Source: JAEUMG01 sp046349315
Lineage (GTDB): Bacteria; Pseudomonadota; Alphaproteobacteria; Rhizobiales; Aestuariivirgaceae
Reading direction: 5' to 3'
Assembly (NCBI GenBank): GCA_046349315.1
Contig: JAXMCQ010000023.1
Span: 1-64,000, forward strand
Length of the DNA stretch: 64,000 nucleotides
The notes under the pieces are model-generated. The model was not told the DNA's origin. It worked only from the letters and a program-made list of their open reading frames with translations, and ran no database searches. Both the position numbers and the translations under genes were made by a program. Below, piece after piece: positions 57,358 through 64,000 of this stretch. How positions within the stretch are numbered: the first letter of the stretch is position 1; every line of letters starts with the position of its first letter.

Positions 57358-59880
57358 CTACTCGTTTCTGAGCAATGGCGCCGGTTTGGCGGTGAGCGCC
57401 CGCCAGGTGGCGGCAAGGCCTGCCGCGATGGTGAGCGCCATTGCGACAAGCGCGGTCAGGATCGCGGTTGCCGGCGAAAACTGCCACGGCATTTCCAAAA
57501 TCCAATAGGCCAGGAACCAGGCGGCGATCGAGCCGACTGCGATACCGAAAATGGCAGCGGCGATGCCAAGAACCGCATATTCGGCGATGAAAGCCTGGAT
57601 CAATTGGCGGCGCGTCGCGCCATAGGTTTTCAGCACGACGGCGTCATAGATGCGTCCCGAGAGGCCTGCAGCAAGCGCTCCGGCCAGAACCAGGACGCCG
57701 GTGATGAGGGTCAGTGCATTGGCGCCGCGGATCGCCGCCAGCATCTTGCTCAACAGCTCGCTGACCGTGTCGATGGCATCCTTGACGCGCACCGCGGTCA
57801 CGGATGGAAAGGCGCGGGCGACCTGGTTCAGGAGCTTCGCCTCATCGCCTCCTTCCATGTCGACCGTCACAAGAAAATGATGCGGCGCCGATTTGAGCGT
57901 CGATGGCGTGAAGACCATCAGAAAGTTGATGCCGAGGGAGCGCCAATTGACGCTCCTGAAATTGGCGATCTTCGCGGTGATGTCGCGGCCCAGCACATTG
58001 ACCGTGACAGTGTCACCGATCTTCAGACCCAAGCCTTGCGCCACTTCGCCGACGAAGGAAACGAGCGGCGGCCCGTCATAATCCTTGGGCCACCATTCGC
58101 CTTCGATCAGCTTCGATCCCTCGGGAAGGCTATCGGCATAGGTGAGACCGCGGTCGCCGCGCAATGCCCAGGCGGCGTCTGGCGACGCTTTGATCTTGCT
58201 GGCTTCGGTGTCGTTCAACTTGGCAATGCGACCGCGCAGCATCGGTGCGGTCTCGATCTTGATGACGCCCGGCTCAGATTTCACCTTGTCGAGGAAGGCC
58301 GGCAATTCGTCATTGCGGACATCGAGAAAAAAGAATGCCGGCGCGCGCTCGGGCAAGCCTGCCTGAAGTTCCGTGCCGATCGTTCGATCGGTCAAAGCCA
58401 ACGTCACGAAGAGCGTCAAGCCGAGGCCAAGCGCCAGGATCACCGATTGTGCGGCTGCCCCCGGTCGATAGAGATTGGAAATCGCATAGCGCAGGATCGC
58501 CGATTTCGGCTTGGGCATGATGGCCGCGAGACGCACGATCGCGTGAGCCAACCCCAAGAGCACGATGAAGCTTCCGGCGAGACCGGCGAGATAGCCGAGC
58601 GTCACGCGCCGGTCGTCGAAGTTCAAGAAGACAAGAAGCGCAATCAAAGCCAATGCGACGATGATCGCGACCATGTCGATGAGTGATGGCCAGCCGGTGA
58701 CATGGGCAATGCGATGCCGAAACAGGGCCGATGCCGGTACGCGACGCGTGCGCGCAAGCGGCCACAATGCGAAGGCGAGCGTTACGAGGAAGCCATAGGC
58801 TGCCGCAGTGAGCAGTGGCAAGGGTTCCATGCGATTAGAGACCGGCAAGGGCAGGATGTCGCGCAAGAAGGACTGCGCCAGAGGCGGCACCATCGCGCCG
58901 GCAAGCACGCCAATGACGATTGCCAGTACGGCCACCATCAGAATTTCGGTGAGATAGATTCCGAAAACGGTGCGCGACGGCGCGCCCAAGCATTTGAGCG
59001 TTGCGATGGTCGATGTGCGCCGATTGACGAAGGCCGAGACCGCATTGGCAATGCCGGCGCCGCCGACGATCAATGCGGTCAAGCCGACGAGCGTCATGAA
59101 GTAGCCGAGCCGCTCGATGAAATCTTCTGTACCCGACGCCGCCTTGTCGCGGGTGCGGACGCGCCAGCCGGCATCGGGAAACTGCTTCTCCGCCCCGGTT
59201 GCGACGGCGCGCACGTCATCGAGTGTCGCGCCGCCATCGACTTTCACGCGATAGCGCCAGGTAATCAGACTTCCGGGCTGGACAAGGCCTGTCTCCTGCA
59301 AGGCTGCGTCACTCAGAATAATGCGGGGGCCAAGTATGATGCCGTCGGCTATTCGATCGGGCTCATTGGCGATCAGGCCCCGCAGCACGACTTCGCTTGT
59401 TCCGATCTTGATCTTGTCGCCGGGTTTGATGCCGAGACGACCCAGCAGTAATTCGTCAACAACGGCGCCGTAAAATCCGTCCTGCTTCGAGAGCGCCGTG
59501 TTGAGGTCTCCGCCACCGGCAATCGCGAGCGTGCCATAGAGCGGATAAAGATCATCGACCGCCTTGGCTTCGATCAGCGTCGTCGCATCGCCGGCGACCG
59601 CCATCGCGCGCAAGGTCGCGATGCGGCTGACCTCGCCTTTGCTGCCGATAAAGGCGAGTTCCGCGGGCGATGCCTGTCTATGGACGAGCGAAAATTCGAG
59701 ATCGCCGCCAAGCAAAGGCTGGCCCTGTTCCTCGATGCCGCGCTCGATCGCCGCTGAAAGACTGCCGATCATGGCAATCGCGGCAGTGCCGAGAGCAAGA
59801 CATGTGAGGAAGATCCAGAAGCCTTGCAATCCTGAGCGCAGATCGCGCCAGGCGAAGCGGAAAAAAAGCGGCAGGTTCAT
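57358..59880 (-). CDS. ABC transporter permease, YbbP-like (FtsX-family domains)
   Basis: An 840-residue permease with two FtsX/MacB-type membrane blocks: helices near residues 18-40 and 260-430, and a second set near 470-500 and 720-835 (ITGVLVLAGALAAGLSGRIYDAVVLKTYGATRRQLI). Large periplasmic regions lie between. The pairing and length match YbbP (COG3127), partner of YbbA. Proposed role: export or extraction of lipids or other molecules across the inner membrane; often beside a TesA-type esterase, as here. Overlaps the ATPase gene by ATGA. Confidence 0.92.
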   Translation of the reverse strand: MNLPLFFRFAWRDLRSGLQGFWIFLTCLALGTAAIAMIGSLSAAIERGIEEQGQPLLGGDLEFSLVHRQASPAELAFIGSKGEVSRIATLRAMAVAGDATTLIEAKAVDDLYPLYGTLAIAGGGDLNTALSKQDGFYGAVVDELLLGRLGIKPGDKIKIGTSEVVLRGLIANEPDRIADGIILGPRIILSDAALQETGLVQPGSLITWRYRVKVDGGATLDDVRAVATGAEKQFPDAGWRVRTRDKAASGTEDFIERLGYFMTLVGLTALIVGGAGIANAVSAFVNRRTSTIATLKCLGAPSRTVFGIYLTEILMVAVLAIVIGVLAGAMVPPLAQSFLRDILPLPVSNRMEPLPLLTAAAYGFLVTLAFALWPLARTRRVPASALFRHRIAHVTGWPSLIDMVAIIVALALIALLVFLNFDDRRVTLGYLAGLAGSFIVLLGLAHAIVRLAAIMPKPKSAILRYAISNLYRPGAAAQSVILALGLGLTLFVTLALTDRTIGTELQAGLPERAPAFFFLDVRNDELPAFLDKVKSEPGVIKIETAPMLRGRIAKLNDTEASKIKASPDAAWALRGDRGLTYADSLPEGSKLIEGEWWPKDYDGPPLVSFVGEVAQGLGLKIGDTVTVNVLGRDITAKIANFRSVNWRSLGINFLMVFTPSTLKSAPHHFLVTVDMEGGDEAKLLNQVARAFPSVTAVRVKDAIDTVSELLSKMLAAIRGANALTLITGVLVLAGALAAGLSGRIYDAVVLKTYGATRRQLIQAFIAEYAVLGIAAAIFGIAVGSIAAWFLAYWILEMPWQFSPATAILTALVAMALTIAAGLAATWRALTAKPAPLLRNE

Positions 59881-60557
59881 GCGTTGCCCGCGACGATGCG
59901 GCCGTCGCGGACTTCGGCGATGCGGTCGCAGCGATCGGCCAAGGCGCGGTCATGGGTGACGAGCAGCAAGGTGACGCCGTCTTCGGTTTTGAGCGTGAAG
60001 AGAAGGTCCATGATTTGGCGACCGGTCTCCTGGTCGAGATTGCCGGTCGGCTCATCGGCCAGGAGGATGCGGGCACCGGAAGCCATGGCGCGGGCGATGG
60101 CAACGCGCTGCTGCTCCCCGCCCGATAACTGACCCGGATAATGATCGAGACGATGGCCCAAGCCGACACGCTGCAATTGCTGGCGGGCGGTGTCCATGGC
60201 GTCGCTGCGGCCTTTGAATTCGAGCGGTACGGCGACATTTTCGAGCGCCGTCATGGTGGGAATCAAATGGAACGACTGGAAGACGATGCCGATCGTGTCG
60301 CGCCTGAATGCGGTCAGCGCATCTTCGCTCTGGCCGTTGAGATGGGTGCCGGCGACCGAAATCTTGCCATCGCTTACCCGTTCGAGACCGGCAATGACCA
60401 TGAGGAGCGTCGTCTTTCCCGAGCCGGAAGGCCCGACAATGCCGATCGCATCACCGGCTTTGACGCTCAAATCGGCGCCGCGGAGGATTTCGACGGCACC
60501 GGCACGGCTCGGCAAGGTGAGGCGGACATTTTCAAGCGAGATCAAGGGAAATGACAT
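59877..60557 (-). CDS. ABC transporter ATP-binding protein, YbbA-like
   Basis: A 226-residue MacB-type ATPase. Walker A is GIVGPSGSGKTTLL (about 39-52), the signature is QLSGGEQQRVAIARAMA, Walker B is ARILLADEPTGNLD, and the switch His is in LLVTHD. With the YbbP-like permease it forms a complete transporter. It is divergent from the TesA-like gene (82 bp), the same gene neighbourhood as ybbA-tesA in enterobacteria. Confidence 0.94.
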   Translation of the reverse strand: MSFPLISLENVRLTLPSRAGAVEILRGADLSVKAGDAIGIVGPSGSGKTTLLMVIAGLERVSDGKISVAGTHLNGQSEDALTAFRRDTIGIVFQSFHLIPTMTALENVAVPLEFKGRSDAMDTARQQLQRVGLGHRLDHYPGQLSGGEQQRVAIARAMASGARILLADEPTGNLDQETGRQIMDLLFTLKTEDGVTLLLVTHDRALADRCDRIAEVRDGRIVAGNA

Positions 60558-60639
60558 GGGTTGGGTAGATGGGGCTGGGAAGCCGGCTTGTCCAGCGCGG
60601 CGCCTTGCGATCCGCGCATTTCCTTCCTAACTGGGCAGA

Positions 60640-61266
60640 ATGATCCGCCGCATCGTGTTGACCTTCTTCCTGTTCGTTGCCCCCTTGTCCGCTTTCGCTC
60701 ACGCAGAGGTCACGATCGTTGCTTTGGGCGACAGCCTGACGGCGGGGCTCGGTGTGGATCCCGAAAGCGCATTTCCGGCGAAGCTCGAAGCGGCACTGAA
60801 GGCGCGCGGGCATGATGTCCGGGTGATCAATGCCGGCGTTTCGGGTGATACGGCTTCCGCCGGCCGCGATCGCCTGGACTGGGTGCTCGCCGATGATGTC
60901 GATGCGGTGATCTTGGAATTGGGGGCCAATGATGCCTTGCGGGGGATTGCGCCCGCCGAAACGCGCGCCGCGCTGAGCGCCATCCTCGAAGCGCTCAAGC
61001 AGCGCAACCTGCCGGTATTGGTCGCCGGAATGCTTGCGCCGCGCAATCTCGGACCCGACTATTCGGCCGCCTACGACCCGATTTTTTCCGATCTCGCAAA
61101 CCAATATGGCGCGCTCTACTACCCGTTCTTCCTCGATGGCGTGGCGACGCGGCCCGACCTCAACCAGGCCGATGGTCTTCACCCAAATCCAGCCGGCGTC
61201 GATGAAATCGTCACGCGGATCACACCTTCAGTTGAGCAACTTCTCGCCAGGGTTGTGGCGAAATAG
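60640..61266 (+). CDS. tesA: TesA-like GDSL/SGNH arylesterase (lysophospholipase L1)
   Basis: A 208-residue exported SGNH hydrolase. A signal peptide covers residues 1-22. Block I is ALGDSLTAGLG with S32, block III is ELGANDALRG, and block V is DGLHPNPAGVDEI with the Asp/His of the triad. It acts on thioesters and lysophospholipids in the periplasm by analogy with E. coli TesA. Divergent from ybbA-like, as in many proteobacteria. Confidence 0.93.
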   Translation: MIRRIVLTFFLFVAPLSAFAHAEVTIVALGDSLTAGLGVDPESAFPAKLEAALKARGHDVRVINAGVSGDTASAGRDRLDWVLADDVDAVILELGANDALRGIAPAETRAALSAILEALKQRNLPVLVAGMLAPRNLGPDYSAAYDPIFSDLANQYGALYYPFFLDGVATRPDLNQADGLHPNPAGVDEIVTRITPSVEQLLARVVAK

Positions 61267-61339
61267 CCCTTTTCATTCACGCGAATCGGCTTAGCTTAAT
61301 TGTGTCGCGACCCGACGACCTTCTTACAGGAGGCCAGCC

Positions 61340-61882
61340 ATGCCGCGCTTGTTTACCGGGGTGGAAATTCCCCCCGACCTTGCCCTGGACCTCGATTTAA
61401 TGCGGGGCGGGGTCATCGGAGCCCGCTGGCTCGATCGCGAAAATTACCATATTACCCTGCGGTTTATCGGCGATATCGACGACGGTTTGGCGCGCGAGAT
61501 TGCCTATGAACTCGAAGGCGTCGAAGCGCGCCCGTTCCAGTTGCGCCTCAAGACAATCGACACGCTTGGCGGGAACAAACCGCACAGCATCATCGCCGGC
61601 GTCGAGGAAAGCCCCGAATTGCGGCGTCTTCAGGCCATCCATGAGCGCATCTGCCAGGCTTTGGGGCTCGATGCCGAACCGCGAAAATTCGTGCCGCATG
61701 TCACTCTGGCGCGGTTGCGCGATCCGGATTTATCGAGCGTTCACAGGTATTTGGCCTCACACAGTCTCTATAAAAGCCGGCTTTTCGAGGTCGATCGCTT
61801 TGTGCTGTTTTCGTCGCGCCCGTCGCGCGGCGGCGGCCCTTATGCCGTGGAAGAAGCCTATGCGCTGGGAGCGTCGCTCTAG
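61340..61882 (+). CDS. thpR: RNA 2',3'-cyclic phosphodiesterase
   Basis: A 180-residue 2H phosphoesterase with both HxTx motifs: HITL at 37-40 (NYHITLRFIGD) and HVTL at 120-123 (PHVTLARLRD). It was formerly annotated as 2'-5' RNA ligase; family enzymes open 2',3'-cyclic phosphates. The RBS is AGGAGGCCAGCC before the ATG. 73 nt after the TesA-like gene. Confidence 0.93.
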   Translation: MPRLFTGVEIPPDLALDLDLMRGGVIGARWLDRENYHITLRFIGDIDDGLAREIAYELEGVEARPFQLRLKTIDTLGGNKPHSIIAGVEESPELRRLQAIHERICQALGLDAEPRKFVPHVTLARLRDPDLSSVHRYLASHSLYKSRLFEVDRFVLFSSRPSRGGGPYAVEEAYALGASL

Positions 61883-61953
61883 GGCGTGATTTCGATTGCG
61901 CGGCCCACAGTGGACGCAGGGTCGGGCCCATGAGATACTCCCTTGAGCACAGC

Positions 61954-61981
61954 TTGAAATTTACGATTTCGTGCATACATC
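61954..61981 (+). promoter_or_regulatory. Possible sigma-70 promoter of the BAX-inhibitor-like gene
   Basis: TTGAAA (61954-61959) and TACATC (61976-61981) are spaced 16 bp, 37 bp before the start codon. The -10 hexamer is weak, so this is only a candidate. A strong ribosome site, GGAGGGAGCAAGA, precedes the ATG at 62018. Confidence 0.3.
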
Positions 61982-62017
61982 GGCAGGCGAGTTCTAAAGT
62001 CTCTGGAGGGAGCAAGA

Positions 62018-62746
62018 ATGGCTGACTATCGTTACCAGACCCAAGCCCCCGGTCAGGTCGGCACCCGCGCCGAAATCGACCAGGGTCTCCGGTCCTATAT
62101 GCTGGGCGTCTACAACTACATGGCGCTTGGTGTTGCCGTTACGGCGATTATCTCCTTGGCAGTGGCGTCAAGCCCGGCTGCCACGGCGGCCGTCGGCTCA
62201 CTCTACTGGGTGTTCTTTCTCGGCATTCTCGCCATGGGCTTCTTCGCGCCCCGCATGATCTTCTCCGGCAATACCGCCATGGCCCATGCAGCCTATTGGG
62301 GCTATGTCGCCTTGTGGGGCCTCGGTATCGCGCCGCTGATCCAGCACTATCTGAAAGTCGATACCTCTATTCTGGTGCAGGCTTTCGGCATCACCGCGGT
62401 CACCTTCGGTGCGACAAGCCTCGCCGGCTATGTCACGAAGCGTGATCTCTCCGGGTTGGGCGCCTTCTTCATGATGGCGTCGATCGGCATCATCATCGCC
62501 ATGCTGGTCAACGTGTTCTTCTTCCAGAGCACGATGATGAGCCTCATCACCTCGGTCATCGTGGTCCTGCTCTTCGCGGGCGTCACGGCTTGGGAAACCC
62601 AGCAGATCAAGGAAATGTATTACGCAGGCGATGCGCCAGGCGTGACCAAGGGCAAGTCGATCTTCGGCGCCTTTATGCTCTATGGCAGCTTCATCACGCT
62701 GTTCGTGCACATCCTCAACATCTTGGGGATCATGCGCAGCAATTAA
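62018..62746 (+). CDS. BAX inhibitor-1 / YccA-like membrane protein
   Basis: A 242-residue protein with seven transmembrane helices (LGVYNYMALGVAVTAIISLAV onward). Motifs LGIAPLIQHYL, GITAVTFGATSLAGYVTKRDL and AGDAPGVTKGKSIFGAFMLYGSFITLFVHIL are those of the BI-1/TMBIM family. A short N-terminal cytoplasmic tail precedes it. Function in bacteria: pH-sensitive calcium leak or FtsH-related proteolysis control (YccA), by family knowledge. Followed by a terminator. Confidence 0.93.
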   Translation: MADYRYQTQAPGQVGTRAEIDQGLRSYMLGVYNYMALGVAVTAIISLAVASSPAATAAVGSLYWVFFLGILAMGFFAPRMIFSGNTAMAHAAYWGYVALWGLGIAPLIQHYLKVDTSILVQAFGITAVTFGATSLAGYVTKRDLSGLGAFFMMASIGIIIAMLVNVFFFQSTMMSLITSVIVVLLFAGVTAWETQQIKEMYYAGDAPGVTKGKSIFGAFMLYGSFITLFVHILNILGIMRSN

Positions 62747-62768
62747 GCGCCCCAGCGTATAGAACAAG

Positions 62769-62799
62769 AAGCCCCGGCTCGTGCCGGGGCTTTTGTGTT
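62769..62799 (+). terminator. Rho-independent terminator after the BAX-inhibitor-like gene
   Basis: AAGCCCCGGC (62769-62778) and GCCGGGGCTT (62783-62792) pair perfectly around TCGT, followed by TTGTGTTTTTTG. It lies 22 nt after the stop codon. Confidence 0.9.
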
Positions 62800-62917
62800 T
62801 TTTGGGCTATGATGGGCCGAAAGCCCGTGAGGTTTCTCAGCGCCTTGTCAGTTTCGCCGGTCTAAATCGCCAAACGCCCGCTTCGCTATTGGGCCGGATG
62901 GAAGGGTATGTGCCCGC

Positions 62918-64000
62918 ATGTGTGGATTATTCGCCGCTATCGGTTATCCGCTCTCCGAGTCCGCGCTCGATAATGTCCTGAAAATCCTCGCGCATCGCGG
63001 TCCGGACGGACATGGCGTCTATCGTGACGAGGCGAACAAAGTCACCATTGCTCACACGCGCTTGGCGGTCATCGACCTCTTGACTGGGGCGCAGCCGATC
63101 GAGAGCGAAGACGGTCAAATTGTTCTCGCCTGCAATGGCGAGATTTATGAGTTCGAAGAAATCCGGGCTTCGCTCGAGGCGAAGGGTCACCGGTTCCAGA
63201 CCAAGAGCGATTCGGAAGTTATCCTCTATCTCTATCGCGAATTCGGTCTCGGGCTTTTCGAGCATCTTCGCGGCGAGTTCGCCTTCATACTCTACGACAA
63301 GGCACGCCGGCATATCCTGGCCGGGCGCGACCGCTTCGGCATGAAGCCGCTCTATTTCTCCCGGCTGGCTTCAGGCTGGGTGTTTGCCTCGGAAATGAAA
63401 GCCATTTTTGCAAGCGGTCTCGTGGTTCCAGAATTTCGAATCTCGGCGCTCGACCTTCTTCGCGATCAAGATCCCGAAAATATCCCGTTTCCCTTCGAGA
63501 ATATCGAACATATCCCGCCTGCATCCTATGCCTTGATTGAATTGGATGGCGGTGCGTTCAACTGCCGTAAATACTGGTCGCATGAGATCCCCGTGCAGAC
63601 CGCTGAGCCGGTCGGCGAACCCTCCGAAAGAGCATTCGGCGATGCCGCTGCGGTGGTGCGGCAAGAACTGGACGAAGCGGTGCGGGTGCGATTGCGCGCC
63701 GATGTGCCCGTCGGGCTCTATTTGAGCGGCGGTCTCGATTCCTGCTTTGTTGGGGCGCTGATGAAGAAAAATACCAATCAACCCTTCCATTCGTTCTCGA
63801 TCTCGTTCCCGGGGAGTGGCGCAGATGAAGGCGAGGCCGCGCGCAAGGCGGCGGATTTCCTGGGAACGCAGCACCACGACCTCGCCGTCAGCAGAAAGAT
63901 GCTTTGGGATCATCTCGGGGCCTGCGTCTGGTTTTCCGAACTGCCATTCCTGACGCTTTCGCCGGTGGGGCTTTATCTTCTGTCTGAACAGGCCCGCAAG
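62918..64000 (+). CDS. asnB: Asparagine synthase (glutamine-hydrolysing), N-terminal part (3' end outside window)
   Basis: 361 residues of an AsnB-type enzyme, open to the right edge. The ATG at 62918 gives MCGLFAAIG, leaving Cys2 as the class II amidotransferase nucleophile. Blocks LAHRGPDGHGVY, ACNGEIYEFEEIR and GRDRFGMKPLYFS follow. The synthetase domain starts with the PP-loop SGGLDS at about 270-275. It makes asparagine from aspartate, glutamine and ATP; relatives also act in exopolysaccharide or natural-product clusters. With the 3' end missing, this distinction cannot be made. Confidence 0.93.
   Translation, partial: MCGLFAAIGYPLSESALDNVLKILAHRGPDGHGVYRDEANKVTIAHTRLAVIDLLTGAQPIESEDGQIVLACNGEIYEFEEIRASLEAKGHRFQTKSDSEVILYLYREFGLGLFEHLRGEFAFILYDKARRHILAGRDRFGMKPLYFSRLASGWVFASEMKAIFASGLVVPEFRISALDLLRDQDPENIPFPFENIEHIPPASYALIELDGGAFNCRKYWSHEIPVQTAEPVGEPSERAFGDAAAVVRQELDEAVRVRLRADVPVGLYLSGGLDSCFVGALMKKNTNQPFHSFSISFPGSGADEGEAARKAADFLGTQHHDLAVSRKMLWDHLGACVWFSELPFLTLSPVGLYLLSEQARK

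Noticed and set aside
1..64000. CRISPR arrays, tRNA, rRNA, insertion sequences, integrase or attachment sites
   Set aside because: Looked for by eye; no regularly spaced direct repeats, cloverleaf-like segments, transposase motifs or integrase genes were found. Short or degraded ones could have been missed.

Overview
The window is GC-rich, densely packed bacterial chromosomal DNA. Gene content and style point to an alphaproteobacterium, most likely of the order Hyphomicrobiales (Rhizobiales): HutF-type histidine degradation, several ABC systems for polyamines, an AbcR-like sRNA candidate beside a LysR gene, and dispersed palindromes with the core GTCATCCCGG..CCGGGATGAC that are common in this group. 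No rRNA, tRNA, CRISPR, transposase, integrase or prophage was recognised. Both edges cut genes: a dihydropyrimidinase on the left and an asparagine synthase on the right.

Layout. 1-1.2 kb: end of a dihydropyrimidinase gene and a translationally coupled DoxX-like gene. 1.4-3.8 kb: a Tat-exported solute-binding protein, a strong terminator, a candidate sRNA and a LysR regulator. 3.8-8.4 kb: small membrane, oxygenase-like and cell-envelope genes (GH19-like, MltB-like, ClpP-like). 8.5-19.1 kb: a tightly overlapping ten-gene operon with two M20 amidohydrolases, a molybdenum hydroxylase (FAD subunit plus fused Fe-S/Mo subunit), a 6-hydroxynicotinate reductase-like protein, a UPF0280 protein, two DUF1185 paralogues and RidA. 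It reads as a reductive catabolic route for an N-heterocycle. 19-25 kb: a BKACE (DUF849) enzyme with VOC and carboxymuconolactone-decarboxylase-like genes, next to a large TolB/TPR protein. 25-30 kb: two divergent amine/amino-acid oxidases, RlpA and a second TolB/TPR regulator.

30.7-44.2 kb is a nitrogen-compound region. It holds an isochorismatase-NylB-like-amidase operon, a complete polyamine ABC importer, an SDR, a second paralogous amidase, and an operon of acetylpolyamine amidohydrolase, a trimethylamine-dehydrogenase-like flavoprotein and N-carbamoylputrescine amidase. 44.3-50.8 kb is the histidine utilisation locus (hutH, hutF divergent from hutI-hutC-hutU) with a HutC-type operator between the arms; no hutG is present. 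50.8-57.2 kb: flavin reductase, ribokinase, LysE exporter, 3-hydroxyacyl-CoA dehydrogenase, ETF, rhomboid protease and cobalamin adenosyltransferase. 57.2-64 kb: a BIME-like repeat pair, a YbbA/YbbP-type ABC system, GDSL esterase, ThpR, a BAX-inhibitor-like protein and a partial asparagine synthase.

Two observations stand out. The UPF0280 gene carries two tandem 137-bp palindromic repeats that stay in frame and add about 110 residues. The operon around it combines families that suggest a nicotinate-like but not identical ring-degradation pathway. All function calls come from reading the sequence and from motif knowledge; no database search was run.
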